Positions 1 through 4,881 of a stretch of 5,633 bases of DNA are shown here, one piece after another. The notes under the pieces are model-generated. The model was given only the letters and a program-made list of their open reading frames with translations. It did not search any database and had not been told where the DNA came from. Made by a program: the position numbers and the translations under genes. Location: positions 1-5,633 of the forward strand of contig CAIRSC010000083.1 in assembly GCA_903881205.1 (NCBI GenBank). Reading direction: 5' to 3'. Each line of letters begins with the position of its first letter. Position 1 is the first letter of the stretch. The DNA comes from an uncultured bacterium. GTDB taxonomy: Bacteria > Patescibacteriota > Minisyncoccia > Phycocordibacterales > UBA2100.

Positions 1-2
1 AT

Positions 3-308
3 CGACTCGACTTCCATAATGCTCCCGAGAAATCGCCGGAACTTTTTGAGAAATTACTCCCGTACGCGATGGTGCTCGGTGTCTCGACCGCGTGGGCAAA
101 AGAATTCGAAGGAATCTACACGCAGCCGCCGAGCTGGTACGTCGGCGGTGTATACCCAATCTTCTCTCCAACGGCATTCGCCGATGAGATCGACTCGTTC
201 AGCACAGCCGCAGCCGCCATCGCAGCGCCCACAAGCGGTGGCGGGGGCTCCGGTGGCGGCGGCTTTTCCGGTGGCGGATTCGGCGGGGGAGGCGGAGGAA
301 GTTGGTAA
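3..308 (+). CDS. DUF2207-type membrane protein, C-terminal end (5' partial)
   Basis: The reading frame is open from the first bases of the window to TAA at 306-308 and gives the last 101 residues of a longer protein. It contains a segment of the form ..PEKSPELFEKLLPYAMVLGV.., then WAKEFE, a PPSWY motif, and a tail almost entirely Gly, Ser and Phe (GGGGSGGGGFSGGGFGGGGGGSW). This combination, a soluble 'LPYA..LG' segment followed by a Gly-rich terminus, is what I know from the C-terminal cytoplasmic part of DUF2207 (YciQ-like) predicted membrane proteins. In Patescibacteria such genes often sit beside lemA and an M48 protease, and htpX follows here after 16 bp. The N-terminal domain and membrane segments lie outside the window, and the biochemical function of the family is unknown. 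The Gly-rich tail alone could mislead, but the preceding residues support the call. Confidence 0.82.
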   Translation, partial: RLDFHNAPEKSPELFEKLLPYAMVLGVSTAWAKEFEGIYTQPPSWYVGGVYPIFSPTAFADEIDSFSTAAAAIAAPTSGGGGSGGGGFSGGGFGGGGGGSW

Positions 309-312
309 CAGG

Positions 313-318
313 TATAAT
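313..318 (+). promoter_or_regulatory. -10 box of a probable leaderless promoter for htpX
   Basis: A perfect TATAAT lies just after the stop of the upstream gene and ends 6 bases before the htpX ATG at 325-327. A transcription start 7 bases downstream of a -10 box would fall on or beside the A of this ATG, leaving no room for a ribosome binding site. No -35 match is evident at the usual spacing, inside the Gly-rich codons. I infer a leaderless mRNA. Confidence 0.55.
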
Positions 319-324
319 GGCTGC

Positions 325-1221
325 ATGGCCTCACTCTATACTCAACAAAGCCGCAATGTGCTCCGCACCTGGGTGCTCATGGGGACATTCCTGATATTGG
401 TGATCCTCGTTGGATTTGTAGCTGCGCAATACTATGGCAACGCCTCTCTATTATATGTAGCGACAGGTATCGCCTTTGCGATGAACATTAGTGCGTACTG
501 GTTCTCCGATCGTGTCGCGATCGCGAGCACGGGCGCATATCCGGCCGACCCAGCTCAATATATAGAGCTCCATCGCATCGTCGAAAATCTGGCGATCACT
601 GCCGGGCTCCCAAAGCCGCGTGTCTATATCATCAACGATCCGCAGCCCAATGCTTTTGCGACCGGGCGCGACCAGAAGCATGCTGTTATTGCGGTGACGA
701 CGGGCCTCTTAGGAATGATGAACAAGACCGAACTCGAAGGAGTGATCGCACACGAGCTTTCGCACGTGGGCAATCGCGACATTTTGGTGATGACCGTCGC
801 GGTGGTGCTCGTGGGCGTGATATCGATGTTTGCCAATATCGCGATACGGATGAGTTATTTCGGCGGCAATCGCGATCGTGAGGGCAACAATAATCCGCTC
901 GTCATCATCGGATTCATCGCCGCTATCATTCTTGCTCCGATCGCGGCACAGCTCATCCAGCTGGCGATCTCGCGCAAGCGCGAGTTCCTCGCCGATGCTT
1001 CCGGAGCACTGCTGACGCGCTATCCCGAAGGGCTCGAATCAGCGCTCTCAAAATTGGGAGCATATGCCGCCCCCATGCAGCGCGCCTCGACGACGACCGC
1101 ACACCTTTTTATATCGAATCCCTTCGGCACCCATGCCGCCGGGCAATGGTTCACCAAACTTTTCTCGACCCACCCGCCGATCGCGGAACGCATTGCGGCG
1201 CTGGAAGGATTGGAGGTATAG
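325..1221 (+). CDS. htpX: HtpX-like M48 family membrane zinc metalloprotease
   Basis: This 298-residue protein is close to the usual HtpX length of about 290. HtpX proteases degrade damaged or misfolded membrane proteins, acting from the membrane with a cytoplasmic active site. The zinc-binding HEXXH motif is H143-E-L-S-H147 within GVIAHELSHVGNRD. The third ligand is probably E220 in REFLADASGA, the conserved 'E(F/Y).AD' helix of M48 enzymes. Hydrophobic segments lie at about 14-34, 40-58, 152-174 and 190-212, the HtpX arrangement of two before and two after the HEXXH helix. STHPP near residues 281-285 matches the conserved 'HPP..ER' end. I chose the ATG at 325 because family similarity starts there and a TATAAT sits just upstream; the frame stays open further upstream, but those residues are a shadow of the DUF2207 gene. 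It lies 16 bp after that gene. Confidence 0.93.
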   Translation: MASLYTQQSRNVLRTWVLMGTFLILVILVGFVAAQYYGNASLLYVATGIAFAMNISAYWFSDRVAIASTGAYPADPAQYIELHRIVENLAITAGLPKPRVYIINDPQPNAFATGRDQKHAVIAVTTGLLGMMNKTELEGVIAHELSHVGNRDILVMTVAVVLVGVISMFANIAIRMSYFGGNRDREGNNNPLVIIGFIAAIILAPIAAQLIQLAISRKREFLADASGALLTRYPEGLESALSKLGAYAAPMQRASTTTAHLFISNPFGTHAAGQWFTKLFSTHPPIAERIAALEGLEV

Positions 1222-1245
1222 TTTCTGTAGTCGCAGCAAACGAAT

Positions 1246-1251
1246 GGGAGG
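1246..1251 (+). promoter_or_regulatory. Shine-Dalgarno site of the small ORF at 1257
   Basis: GGGAGG lies 5 bases before an ATG. This is the best ribosome binding site on the chromosomal side of the window and the main reason to treat the ORF after it as a gene. It contrasts with htpX, which has none. Confidence 0.6.
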
Positions 1252-1256
1252 CGCGC

Positions 1257-1523
1257 ATGGGTACACTCGTTCCTGGCCCCGGTATCGTGAGTTCACTTGA
1301 AAACTTTCGTTTACTGGCCACGGTCCCGGAAAAAACCAGGGCCCCGGTATCCGAAAAATTGGTATTAAAACCGCAGGGACCGACTGTCCTTTCTGGGAAC
1401 TTCTCCGGACAGAAAACAGTGGTCCAGCCTACCGATGTCGGTACAAATTGTTCCGAGTTCGAAACGGCACGGCGGAAGAAAATGCTTCGCGACGCAGCGG
1501 TCAAGATTACATCGGGAACCTGA
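1257..1523 (+). CDS. Small hypothetical protein (88 aa)
   Basis: An 88-codon frame starts 35 bp after htpX at an ATG preceded by GGGAGG with 5-base spacing, ends with TGA at 1521-1523, and is followed 21 bp later by a terminator-like hairpin. I do not recognise the family. The product shows no membrane segment or signal peptide. It is rich in Pro, Val, Thr and Lys in its middle, has a single Cys (in GTNCSEFE), and ends with a basic stretch (ARRKKMLRDAAVKI) that could be a helix contacting nucleic acid or ribosome, which is speculation. The frame could be read together with htpX or from its own promoter. The DNA contains a 12-bp direct repeat (GGCCCCGGTATC at 1275-1286 and 1340-1351) and short palindromes, so a structured non-coding stretch remains the alternative. 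Confidence 0.5.
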   Translation: MGTLVPGPGIVSSLENFRLLATVPEKTRAPVSEKLVLKPQGPTVLSGNFSGQKTVVQPTDVGTNCSEFETARRKKMLRDAAVKITSGT

Positions 1524-1544
1524 TCTATATATAGAGCACCATGG

Positions 1545-1572
1545 CGGCCGCAGATCTTGCGGCCGTCTCGCT
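1545..1572 (+). terminator. GC-rich hairpin, probable terminator after the small ORF
   Basis: CGGCCGCA (1545-1552) pairs perfectly with TGCGGCCG (1558-1565) around a 5-base loop. A T-rich stretch (TCTCGCTTTTAAT) follows, but the T run is short and starts 6 bases late, so termination is likely rather than certain. It separates the htpX region from the tRNA gene. Confidence 0.5.
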
Positions 1573-1594
1573 TTTAATACCGAACTCAATATCG

Positions 1595-1600
1595 TATACT
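1595..1600 (+). promoter_or_regulatory. -10 box of the tRNA-Ser promoter
   Basis: TATACT ends 10 bases before the first base of the mature tRNA, so transcription would start about 3-4 bases upstream of it. The -35 region is poor: TTTTAA at 1572-1577 is at about the right distance but is weak and overlaps the end of the upstream hairpin region. Confidence 0.5.
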
Positions 1601-1610
1601 CCACCGCACA

Positions 1611-1698
1611 GGAGGCGTCGCATAGTGGTCTAGTGCACACGCTTGGAAAGCGTGCGTGCCGCAAGGCACCGAGAGTTCGAATCTCTCCGCCTCCGCCA
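1611..1698 (+). tRNA. tRNA-Ser (anticodon GGA), CCA encoded
   Basis: All arms can be drawn. The acceptor stem is GGAGGCG (1611-1617) with CGCCTCC (1688-1694). A 3-bp D stem (1620-1622 with 1634-1636) carries GG in its loop. The anticodon stem is CACGC/GCGTG around TTGGAAA, with anticodon GGA at 1645-1647. The long variable arm is GTGCC-GCAA-GGCAC (1656-1669), as expected for a class II tRNA. The T arm is GAGAG-TTCGAAT-CTCTC (1671-1687). The discriminator is G1695 and CCA is encoded at 1696-1698. It reads UCU and UCC codons. The 3' end is the attachment site of the element that follows; if the 20-bp repeat is the true core, part of the present 3' end came from the element and restores the gene. 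Confidence 0.97.
1678..1697 (+). repeat. Candidate attL core (20 bp) in the tRNA 3' end
   Basis: CGAATCTCTCCGCCTCCGCC runs from the T loop through the acceptor strand, discriminator and the first two bases of CCA. It is identical to 5550-5569; identity stops at T1677 versus C5549 on the left and A1698 versus C5570 on the right. Confidence 0.7.
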
Positions 1699-1704
1699 TG
1701 ACAA
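1693..1704 (+). repeat. Alternative attL core (12 bp) across the tRNA end
   Basis: CCGCCATGACAA spans the discriminator, the CCA and six bases beyond the tRNA. The same 12 bases occur at 5376-5387. A short core of this sort is within the range known for serine integrases, so this pair competes with the 20-bp pair as the true crossover region. Confidence 0.4.
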
Positions 1705-1772
1705 CTTTTTATCGGCGTGTTCCCGCAATGTCGATGTGTCAGTGCGACCCACAAAGCCTCAATAAAAAGTTG
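1702..1772. repeat. 11-bp inverted repeat between tRNA and recombinase
   Basis: CAACTTTTTAT (1702-1712) and ATAAAAAGTTG (1762-1772) are perfect inverted copies separated by 49 bp, lying just inside the element's left end. They could be recombinase arm sites; in RNA they would form a weak A/U-rich stem. No gene is seen between the tRNA and the recombinase. Confidence 0.5.
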
Positions 1773-1811
1773 AACGAAAAAAGCAGCGACATCCGCGCTG
1801 CTTTTTTCGTT
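1773..1811. terminator. Bidirectional terminator between tRNA-Ser and the recombinase
   Basis: A perfect 16-bp stem (1773-1788 with 1796-1811) with a 7-base loop has A6 on one side and T6 on the other, so it can end transcription from both directions. On the - strand it begins right at the recombinase stop codon (its TAA occupies 1812-1810); on the + strand it follows the tRNA by 75 bp. Confidence 0.85.
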
Positions 1812-3147
1812 ACTCCTTTGCGAAGGATATTTTTTTGTCCTTGTACACCAGCTGGCTCCGCAAGTTTGCCAGCAGCTCCCGCTTGTCTGACACACTGCCG
1901 TCCTTGAGCAGATACTTGGCGTACTGCCGGATGTTCACATCGTCCTCCTCGACCAGTCCCTTGCCGCTCCTACCATTGACTATCTTTTGTAGCTTGTTGA
2001 ACCGTCGTATCTGATCCTCCAGCTTCATCCGCATACCCAACTCGTTGATGTTTACCTTGTCGATTATTTTGAGCAGCTCTTCAATCAACTCCTCCTCTCG
2101 TATGTACTTATTCTTGCAGTTGCGGTCACGTGCCCGACTACAGCCGTAGTAGATGTAGTGTGCCGAGGTACCGTCCTTGAGCGGCTTCCATTTCTCCTCG
2201 GCTGATATACCGCTCCCGCAGTACCCGCAAGTAAATAGTTTGGTGAAGGAGAATTCCTTGTTCTCTCTAACTATGTTGTCCCGCGTCAGTTGTGCCTGCG
2301 CCTTTTCCCATAGCTCCTGCGTAATCAGCGGCGTGTGCTGTCCTTGGTACCAGTTGTCGCTCTTGCGCGGGTACTCAAAGAGGCCGAAGTAGAATCTGTT
2401 ATCCAATATTCTGTAGACACCCGAGAGCGTGAGCGGCTTGTTACCGCGCGTATGGAAGTTCAGGTCAAACTTCATCCAGTTGTACACTTTGCGCCCCGAC
2501 CATTTCTCGTAGGCTACTTTCTCGAATATCTGCTTCACTATGGGCGCTCGAACCGGATCCACGATGAGCTGGCACTTCTTGTCCATGCGCTTTTGATTGA
2601 GGTATCCGAGCGGCGGGTATCCCGGCCACAGGCCCATCTCGCAGCGTGCTCTGAGTCCTCGCTTCACATTGATACCTCGGTTGTCGTTCTCGAGTTTTGC
2701 CTGCCCGCCAAGTATGGTGAGCAAGAACTTCTCGTTCGGGTTGTTTGAGAACCGCTGACTGAAGGTGCGTATCTCATGGAGCTTGCCAGCGTCCATGAGG
2801 TCGACGATGCGACCCAAGTCACCAGCGTTTCTGCTAATGCGGTCCGGTGCCCACGTTAATATGCCGTTGTACTTGTTGGCGCGCAGGTCATCAATGATCT
2901 CATTGAAGATGGGCCGCTGGGCTGTTTCCTTAGCCGAGTGGCTTTCTCTCTTTATCTCCACGATTTCTAAATTTTCCCGCTCAGCCATCTGCATCATCTC
3001 CTTGATTTGGGAGTCGATGCTCAATACTTGGCGTTCCTCACTCTCAGTACTCTTGCGAGCATAGAGGCAATACCGCACATGCACTTGTTTCACTTCTTGC
3101 CGGTTGCCCGCTTGAGGCTTACGCAGCACTACTGTTGATGTGTCCAT
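1810..3147 (-). CDS. Large serine recombinase / integrase (445 aa)
   Basis: This is a site-specific recombinase that would cut and rejoin DNA through a 5' phosphoserine link and integrate or excise the element. The catalytic resolvase domain covers about residues 25-165. The likely nucleophile is S33 in YCLYARKSTESEE, with S43 and Q47 in the following LSIDSQ and the DRISRN motif at 102-107. The central 'recombinase' DNA-binding domain spans about 172-285 (GLWPGYPPLGY, then VDPVRAPIVKQIFE and LTLSGVYRILDNRFYFG). A zinc ribbon follows, with C307, C310, C336 and C344. A charged C-terminal helical region (355-440) may be the coiled coil that controls directionality. At 445 residues it is compact but appears complete. 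No good Shine-Dalgarno precedes the ATG; the nearest match is 2 bases away and buried in a hairpin. A GTG start near residue 22 or 24 is possible. This style is common in Patescibacteria. Confidence 0.93.
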   Translation of the reverse strand: MDTSTVVLRKPQAGNRQEVKQVHVRYCLYARKSTESEERQVLSIDSQIKEMMQMAERENLEIVEIKRESHSAKETAQRPIFNEIIDDLRANKYNGILTWAPDRISRNAGDLGRIVDLMDAGKLHEIRTFSQRFSNNPNEKFLLTILGGQAKLENDNRGINVKRGLRARCEMGLWPGYPPLGYLNQKRMDKKCQLIVDPVRAPIVKQIFEKVAYEKWSGRKVYNWMKFDLNFHTRGNKPLTLSGVYRILDNRFYFGLFEYPRKSDNWYQGQHTPLITQELWEKAQAQLTRDNIVRENKEFSFTKLFTCGYCGSGISAEEKWKPLKDGTSAHYIYYGCSRARDRNCKNKYIREEELIEELLKIIDKVNINELGMRMKLEDQIRRFNKLQKIVNGRSGKGLVEEDDVNIRQYAKYLLKDGSVSDKRELLANLRSQLVYKDKKISFAKE

Positions 3148-3183
3148 ATCCCTTGTTAATTAGCTGCTACAGCTACAAGGGAT
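3148..3183 (-). promoter_or_regulatory. Hairpin covering the recombinase translation start region
   Basis: ATCCCTTGT (3148-3156) and ACAAGGGAT (3175-3183) pair perfectly, enclosing a second stem AGCTG/CAGCT (3162-3166 with 3170-3174) and a 5-base TAATT bulge. In the recombinase mRNA the stem ends immediately before the ATG and includes the only purine-rich AAGGGA stretch near it. It could hold recombinase translation low, or be a recombinase or repressor binding site. Confidence 0.5.
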
Positions 3184-3261
3184 GACGCGACGGTTCTAGG
3201 AGTCCAGAGCGTCCCACGAGGGTTGGAGTTGGTAAGAAAGGCCTTGTTGGGCTTGCCACAT

Positions 3262-3295
3262 AAAAAAAGAACCCCCAAGCCGAAGCTGGGGGTTC
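3262..3295 (-). terminator. Rho-independent terminator of the cargo operon
   Basis: On the - strand, GAACCCCCA pairs with TGGGGGTTC, with an inner AGC/GCT stem closed by a TTCG tetraloop and one bulged base. The stem is followed directly by seven T (the A run at 3262-3268 on the + strand). It lies 29 bp after the stop of the 294-residue cargo gene and shields the recombinase from read-through. Between it and the recombinase hairpin (3184-3261) I see no gene and no clear recombinase promoter. Confidence 0.9.
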
Positions 3296-3324
3296 AAGTC
3301 TGGGGGTTATAGAACTGGCGCTGC

Positions 3325-4209
3325 TTACTTCACGCTGGCGAGCAGGTCGGCGGTGATCGCCGCGTAGGTCTGGACGATTTCGCGCCCGCCTTCGTTGTTC
3401 CGGCGACCGGCAAACATTGAAATGCTCGCGTTTGCCGAGACAGTGCGGAGGAAAGCGTTGGCCGCTTCCCATGTCTTGAACGGCTGCAGCTCTTCGTCGA
3501 GTTGGTCGAGCGAGAGACTGACGGTCGTGCCCGCCCGCTGCTCGTAGAGCTTGCGGTCGTAGTTGAGCCAGTCGTGCTCGGTTTTGACGACGAGCGCGTA
3601 GGCTTCCTGCACTTCCGGTTGATAGAATGTCGCGAACGCCGCTTGTGCGGATTCGAGCCACTCGATCGTTTGCTTGCGCTCATCCGCATTGAGCCCGCGG
3701 ATGTAGCTGACGGTGAGCTGCTTCCGAACCTCGTAGAAGGCGCGGAGATGAGCCGGGTCAGCCAGATAGTCGCGAGCTTTCTTCATCATGGTCGCGCGGA
3801 ACTTGGCGACCAGCGGCGCGGCGGAGACAGGGATGTCCTGTTTGCCGTACCAGTAGCTCACGTCACTGCCATTGTCGGCGTACAGGACGTCGAAGCACGC
3901 GGAACTCATATTCTTCTGCTTGTCGTAGCCGTCGTGCTTGTCGCCGAAGACCGGACCGCAGAGATACTTGTCGAAGAAGGCCTTGCGGGCTCCGTACAGG
4001 CCGCCATGCCGGTCATTGACGACCTGGCGCGTAACGTCGGCCGAGATGAGATGGTCGAAAGGCATCCGCTCGATGTTGGCGATCGCGCCATTGAGACGCG
4101 ATTCCAGCATCTCGCCCGCCGCCCAGTTAATGAGCGCCGTGCGATTGTAGTAAGCGGTGCCAGCGACCACGATGGATGCGAGAGCAATACCGAGAGTCAG
4201 TTTACGCAT
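3325..4209 (-). CDS. Cargo protein of unknown function, signal peptide or membrane anchor (294 aa)
   Basis: I do not recognise the family. The start is secure: AGGAGG (4221-4216) lies 6 bases before the ATG. The N-terminus (MRK, then the hydrophobic stretch LTLGIALASIVVAGTA to residue 19) is a signal peptide or membrane anchor, so the rest is probably outside the cytoplasm. Only two Cys are present, C84 and C105, which could form a disulfide. Distinctive stretches are DRHGGLYGARKAFFDKYLCGP (about 66-86), YWYGKQDIPVS (119-129) and helical, charged regions from about 135 to 250 rich in Tyr, Trp, Glu and Lys. GC of sampled lines is 60-68%, well above the recombinase, which suggests a separate origin. 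It is the second gene of a probable two-gene operon. A surface or host-contact protein would fit the context, but nothing in the sequence proves it. Confidence 0.85.
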   Translation of the reverse strand: MRKLTLGIALASIVVAGTAYYNRTALINWAAGEMLESRLNGAIANIERMPFDHLISADVTRQVVNDRHGGLYGARKAFFDKYLCGPVFGDKHDGYDKQKNMSSACFDVLYADNGSDVSYWYGKQDIPVSAAPLVAKFRATMMKKARDYLADPAHLRAFYEVRKQLTVSYIRGLNADERKQTIEWLESAQAAFATFYQPEVQEAYALVVKTEHDWLNYDRKLYEQRAGTTVSLSLDQLDEELQPFKTWEAANAFLRTVSANASISMFAGRRNNEGGREIVQTYAAITADLLASVK

Positions 4210-4215
4210 TGGATT

Positions 4216-4221
4216 CCTCCT
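4216..4221 (-). promoter_or_regulatory. Strong Shine-Dalgarno for the 294-aa cargo gene
   Basis: AGGAGG on the - strand with a 6-base spacer to the ATG fixes this start. It is a full-strength site, unlike those of htpX and the recombinase. Confidence 0.85.
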
Positions 4222-4249
4222 GTTGGTGCGTGGAACTGTGAAGTTTTGA

Positions 4250-4304
4250 AATCGTCACAGCGTAGAAGTGTCTATGTGTTAAGCATCTCTACGCTATGAC
4301 GATT
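4250..4304. repeat. 17-bp interrupted palindrome upstream of the cargo gene
   Basis: Bases 4250-4266 pair with 4288-4304 with one mismatch (C4258 against A4296): AATCGTCA-x-AGCGTAGA and its complement, around a 21-base loop. It lies 41-95 bp upstream of the 294-residue gene's start. No T run follows on either strand, so it is more likely an operator or a structured RNA element than a terminator. Confidence 0.7.
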
Positions 4305-4331
4305 GTGTAAAAGAACTTACTCGATGAGACT

Positions 4332-4380
4332 GCAACCGAAGTTGTAGCCTCAATAGAGGGGAGGATAACTGTCCTCCCAA
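4332..4380 (-). ncRNA. Cluster of three hairpins in the cargo intergenic region
   Basis: Read on the - strand, three hairpins follow one another within 49 bases: GGGAGGA/TCCTCCC with a 6-base loop, CCTC-TATT-GAGG, and CAAC-TTCG-GTTG, the last with a stable C(UUCG)G tetraloop. They lie between the two cargo genes, 36 bases after the first one's stop. A structured intergenic RNA, processing site or attenuator is likely. I do not recognise a known RNA family, and no promoter is clear in 4210-4415. Confidence 0.45.
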
Positions 4381-4415
4381 GTCAGAAGCTTTTAAGGGCG
4401 CTCAACCCAACCATG

Positions 4416-4745
4416 TTACCGCCAGCTCGGCAGCAACTTCGCCTTCGGCTTTTTGCTGGGGAACACCCAGCGCAGAGTCGAAAGGAAGCCTTTGATCGCC
4501 AGCGTGCCTTCGGCGAACAGCATCGCCTTATCAGCAGCCAGTGCGCCGCGCAGTGCAGATTCCGCCATCGCCCCGTAAGGCGTCGGCAGAAGGTGACAGC
4601 CGGTCTTGATCAGCGAAAGATTCAGATCGAGCAGCATCACCACCAGCGGAGCCGCCTTGTACCAAACGACAAGGACGAGCGCGATGGAGAGGACGCCGAC
4701 GATGATCTTGAGGATCGCGCGGCCGCACATATCGAGAACTTGCAT
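4416..4745 (-). CDS. Small membrane protein of unknown function (109 aa)
   Basis: I do not recognise the family. A hydrophobic segment at about residues 11-28 (ILKIIVGVLSIALVLVVW) and a second at about 31-48 (AAPLVVMLLDLNLSLI) suggest one or two membrane passes near the N-terminus. An amphipathic Ala/Leu-rich region follows, and the C-terminal tail is basic (PSKKPKAKLLPSWR). Two Cys are present (C7 and C50). The start is supported by GGGGG at 4755-4751, which can pair with the anti-Shine-Dalgarno using one G-U pair, 5 bases before the ATG. A perfect-consensus promoter lies about 60 bp upstream. It is the first gene of the cargo operon, 206 bp before the 294-residue gene, so the two products may work together at the membrane. 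That link is inferred from position only. Confidence 0.75.
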   Translation of the reverse strand: MQVLDMCGRAILKIIVGVLSIALVLVVWYKAAPLVVMLLDLNLSLIKTGCHLLPTPYGAMAESALRGALAADKAMLFAEGTLAIKGFLSTLRWVFPSKKPKAKLLPSWR

Positions 4746-4805
4746 GGTAACCCCCGTTTCAAGGCCTTTGGACTATTCCAATAGGCTATCTTTATTCCGC
4801 TTTCC

Positions 4806-4834
4806 ATTATACACCCATACCACGGTTTTGTCAA
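4806..4834 (-). promoter_or_regulatory. Perfect-consensus sigma-70 promoter of the cargo operon
   Basis: On the - strand TTGACA (4834-4829), a 17-bp spacer and TATAAT (4811-4806) match the consensus at every base. Transcription would start near 4799, leaving a leader of about 54 bases before the 109-residue gene. A second TTGACC lies 8 bp upstream within a tandem 8-bp repeat (TTGACCCC then TTGACAAA), which may help bind a regulator. The match predicts strong expression. Confidence 0.85.
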
Positions 4835-4851
4835 GGGGTCAAGGGCTTTGT

Positions 4852-4867
4852 AAAATAAGGGTATTTT
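4852..4867. repeat. AT-rich palindrome beside the 9-mer array
   Basis: AAAATA (4852-4857) and TATTTT (4862-4867) are inverted around AGGG. The site lies between the operon promoter and the first 9-mer module. An easily melted segment next to repeated binding sites is a usual feature of replication origins, but here it is only suggestive. Confidence 0.35.
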
Positions 4868-4881
4868 GGAGGCTCATTGAA

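Noticed and set aside
19..324. Extension of the htpX reading frame upstream to an ATG at 19
   Set aside because: The extra 102 codons overlap the DUF2207 coding end and give a low-quality Arg/Ser/Pro/Ala-rich sequence; HtpX similarity and length fit the ATG at 325.
1365..1895. 176-codon - strand frame over the tRNA
   Set aside because: It runs antisense through the tRNA and the terminator and into the recombinase end; its GGGEIRTLG stretch is the familiar false translation of a tRNA-Ser complement.
3502..4299. 265-codon + strand frame opposite the cargo gene
   Set aside because: It is the complement of the 294-residue gene, which has the better start signals, promoter and terminator. Long antisense frames are common in GC-rich DNA.
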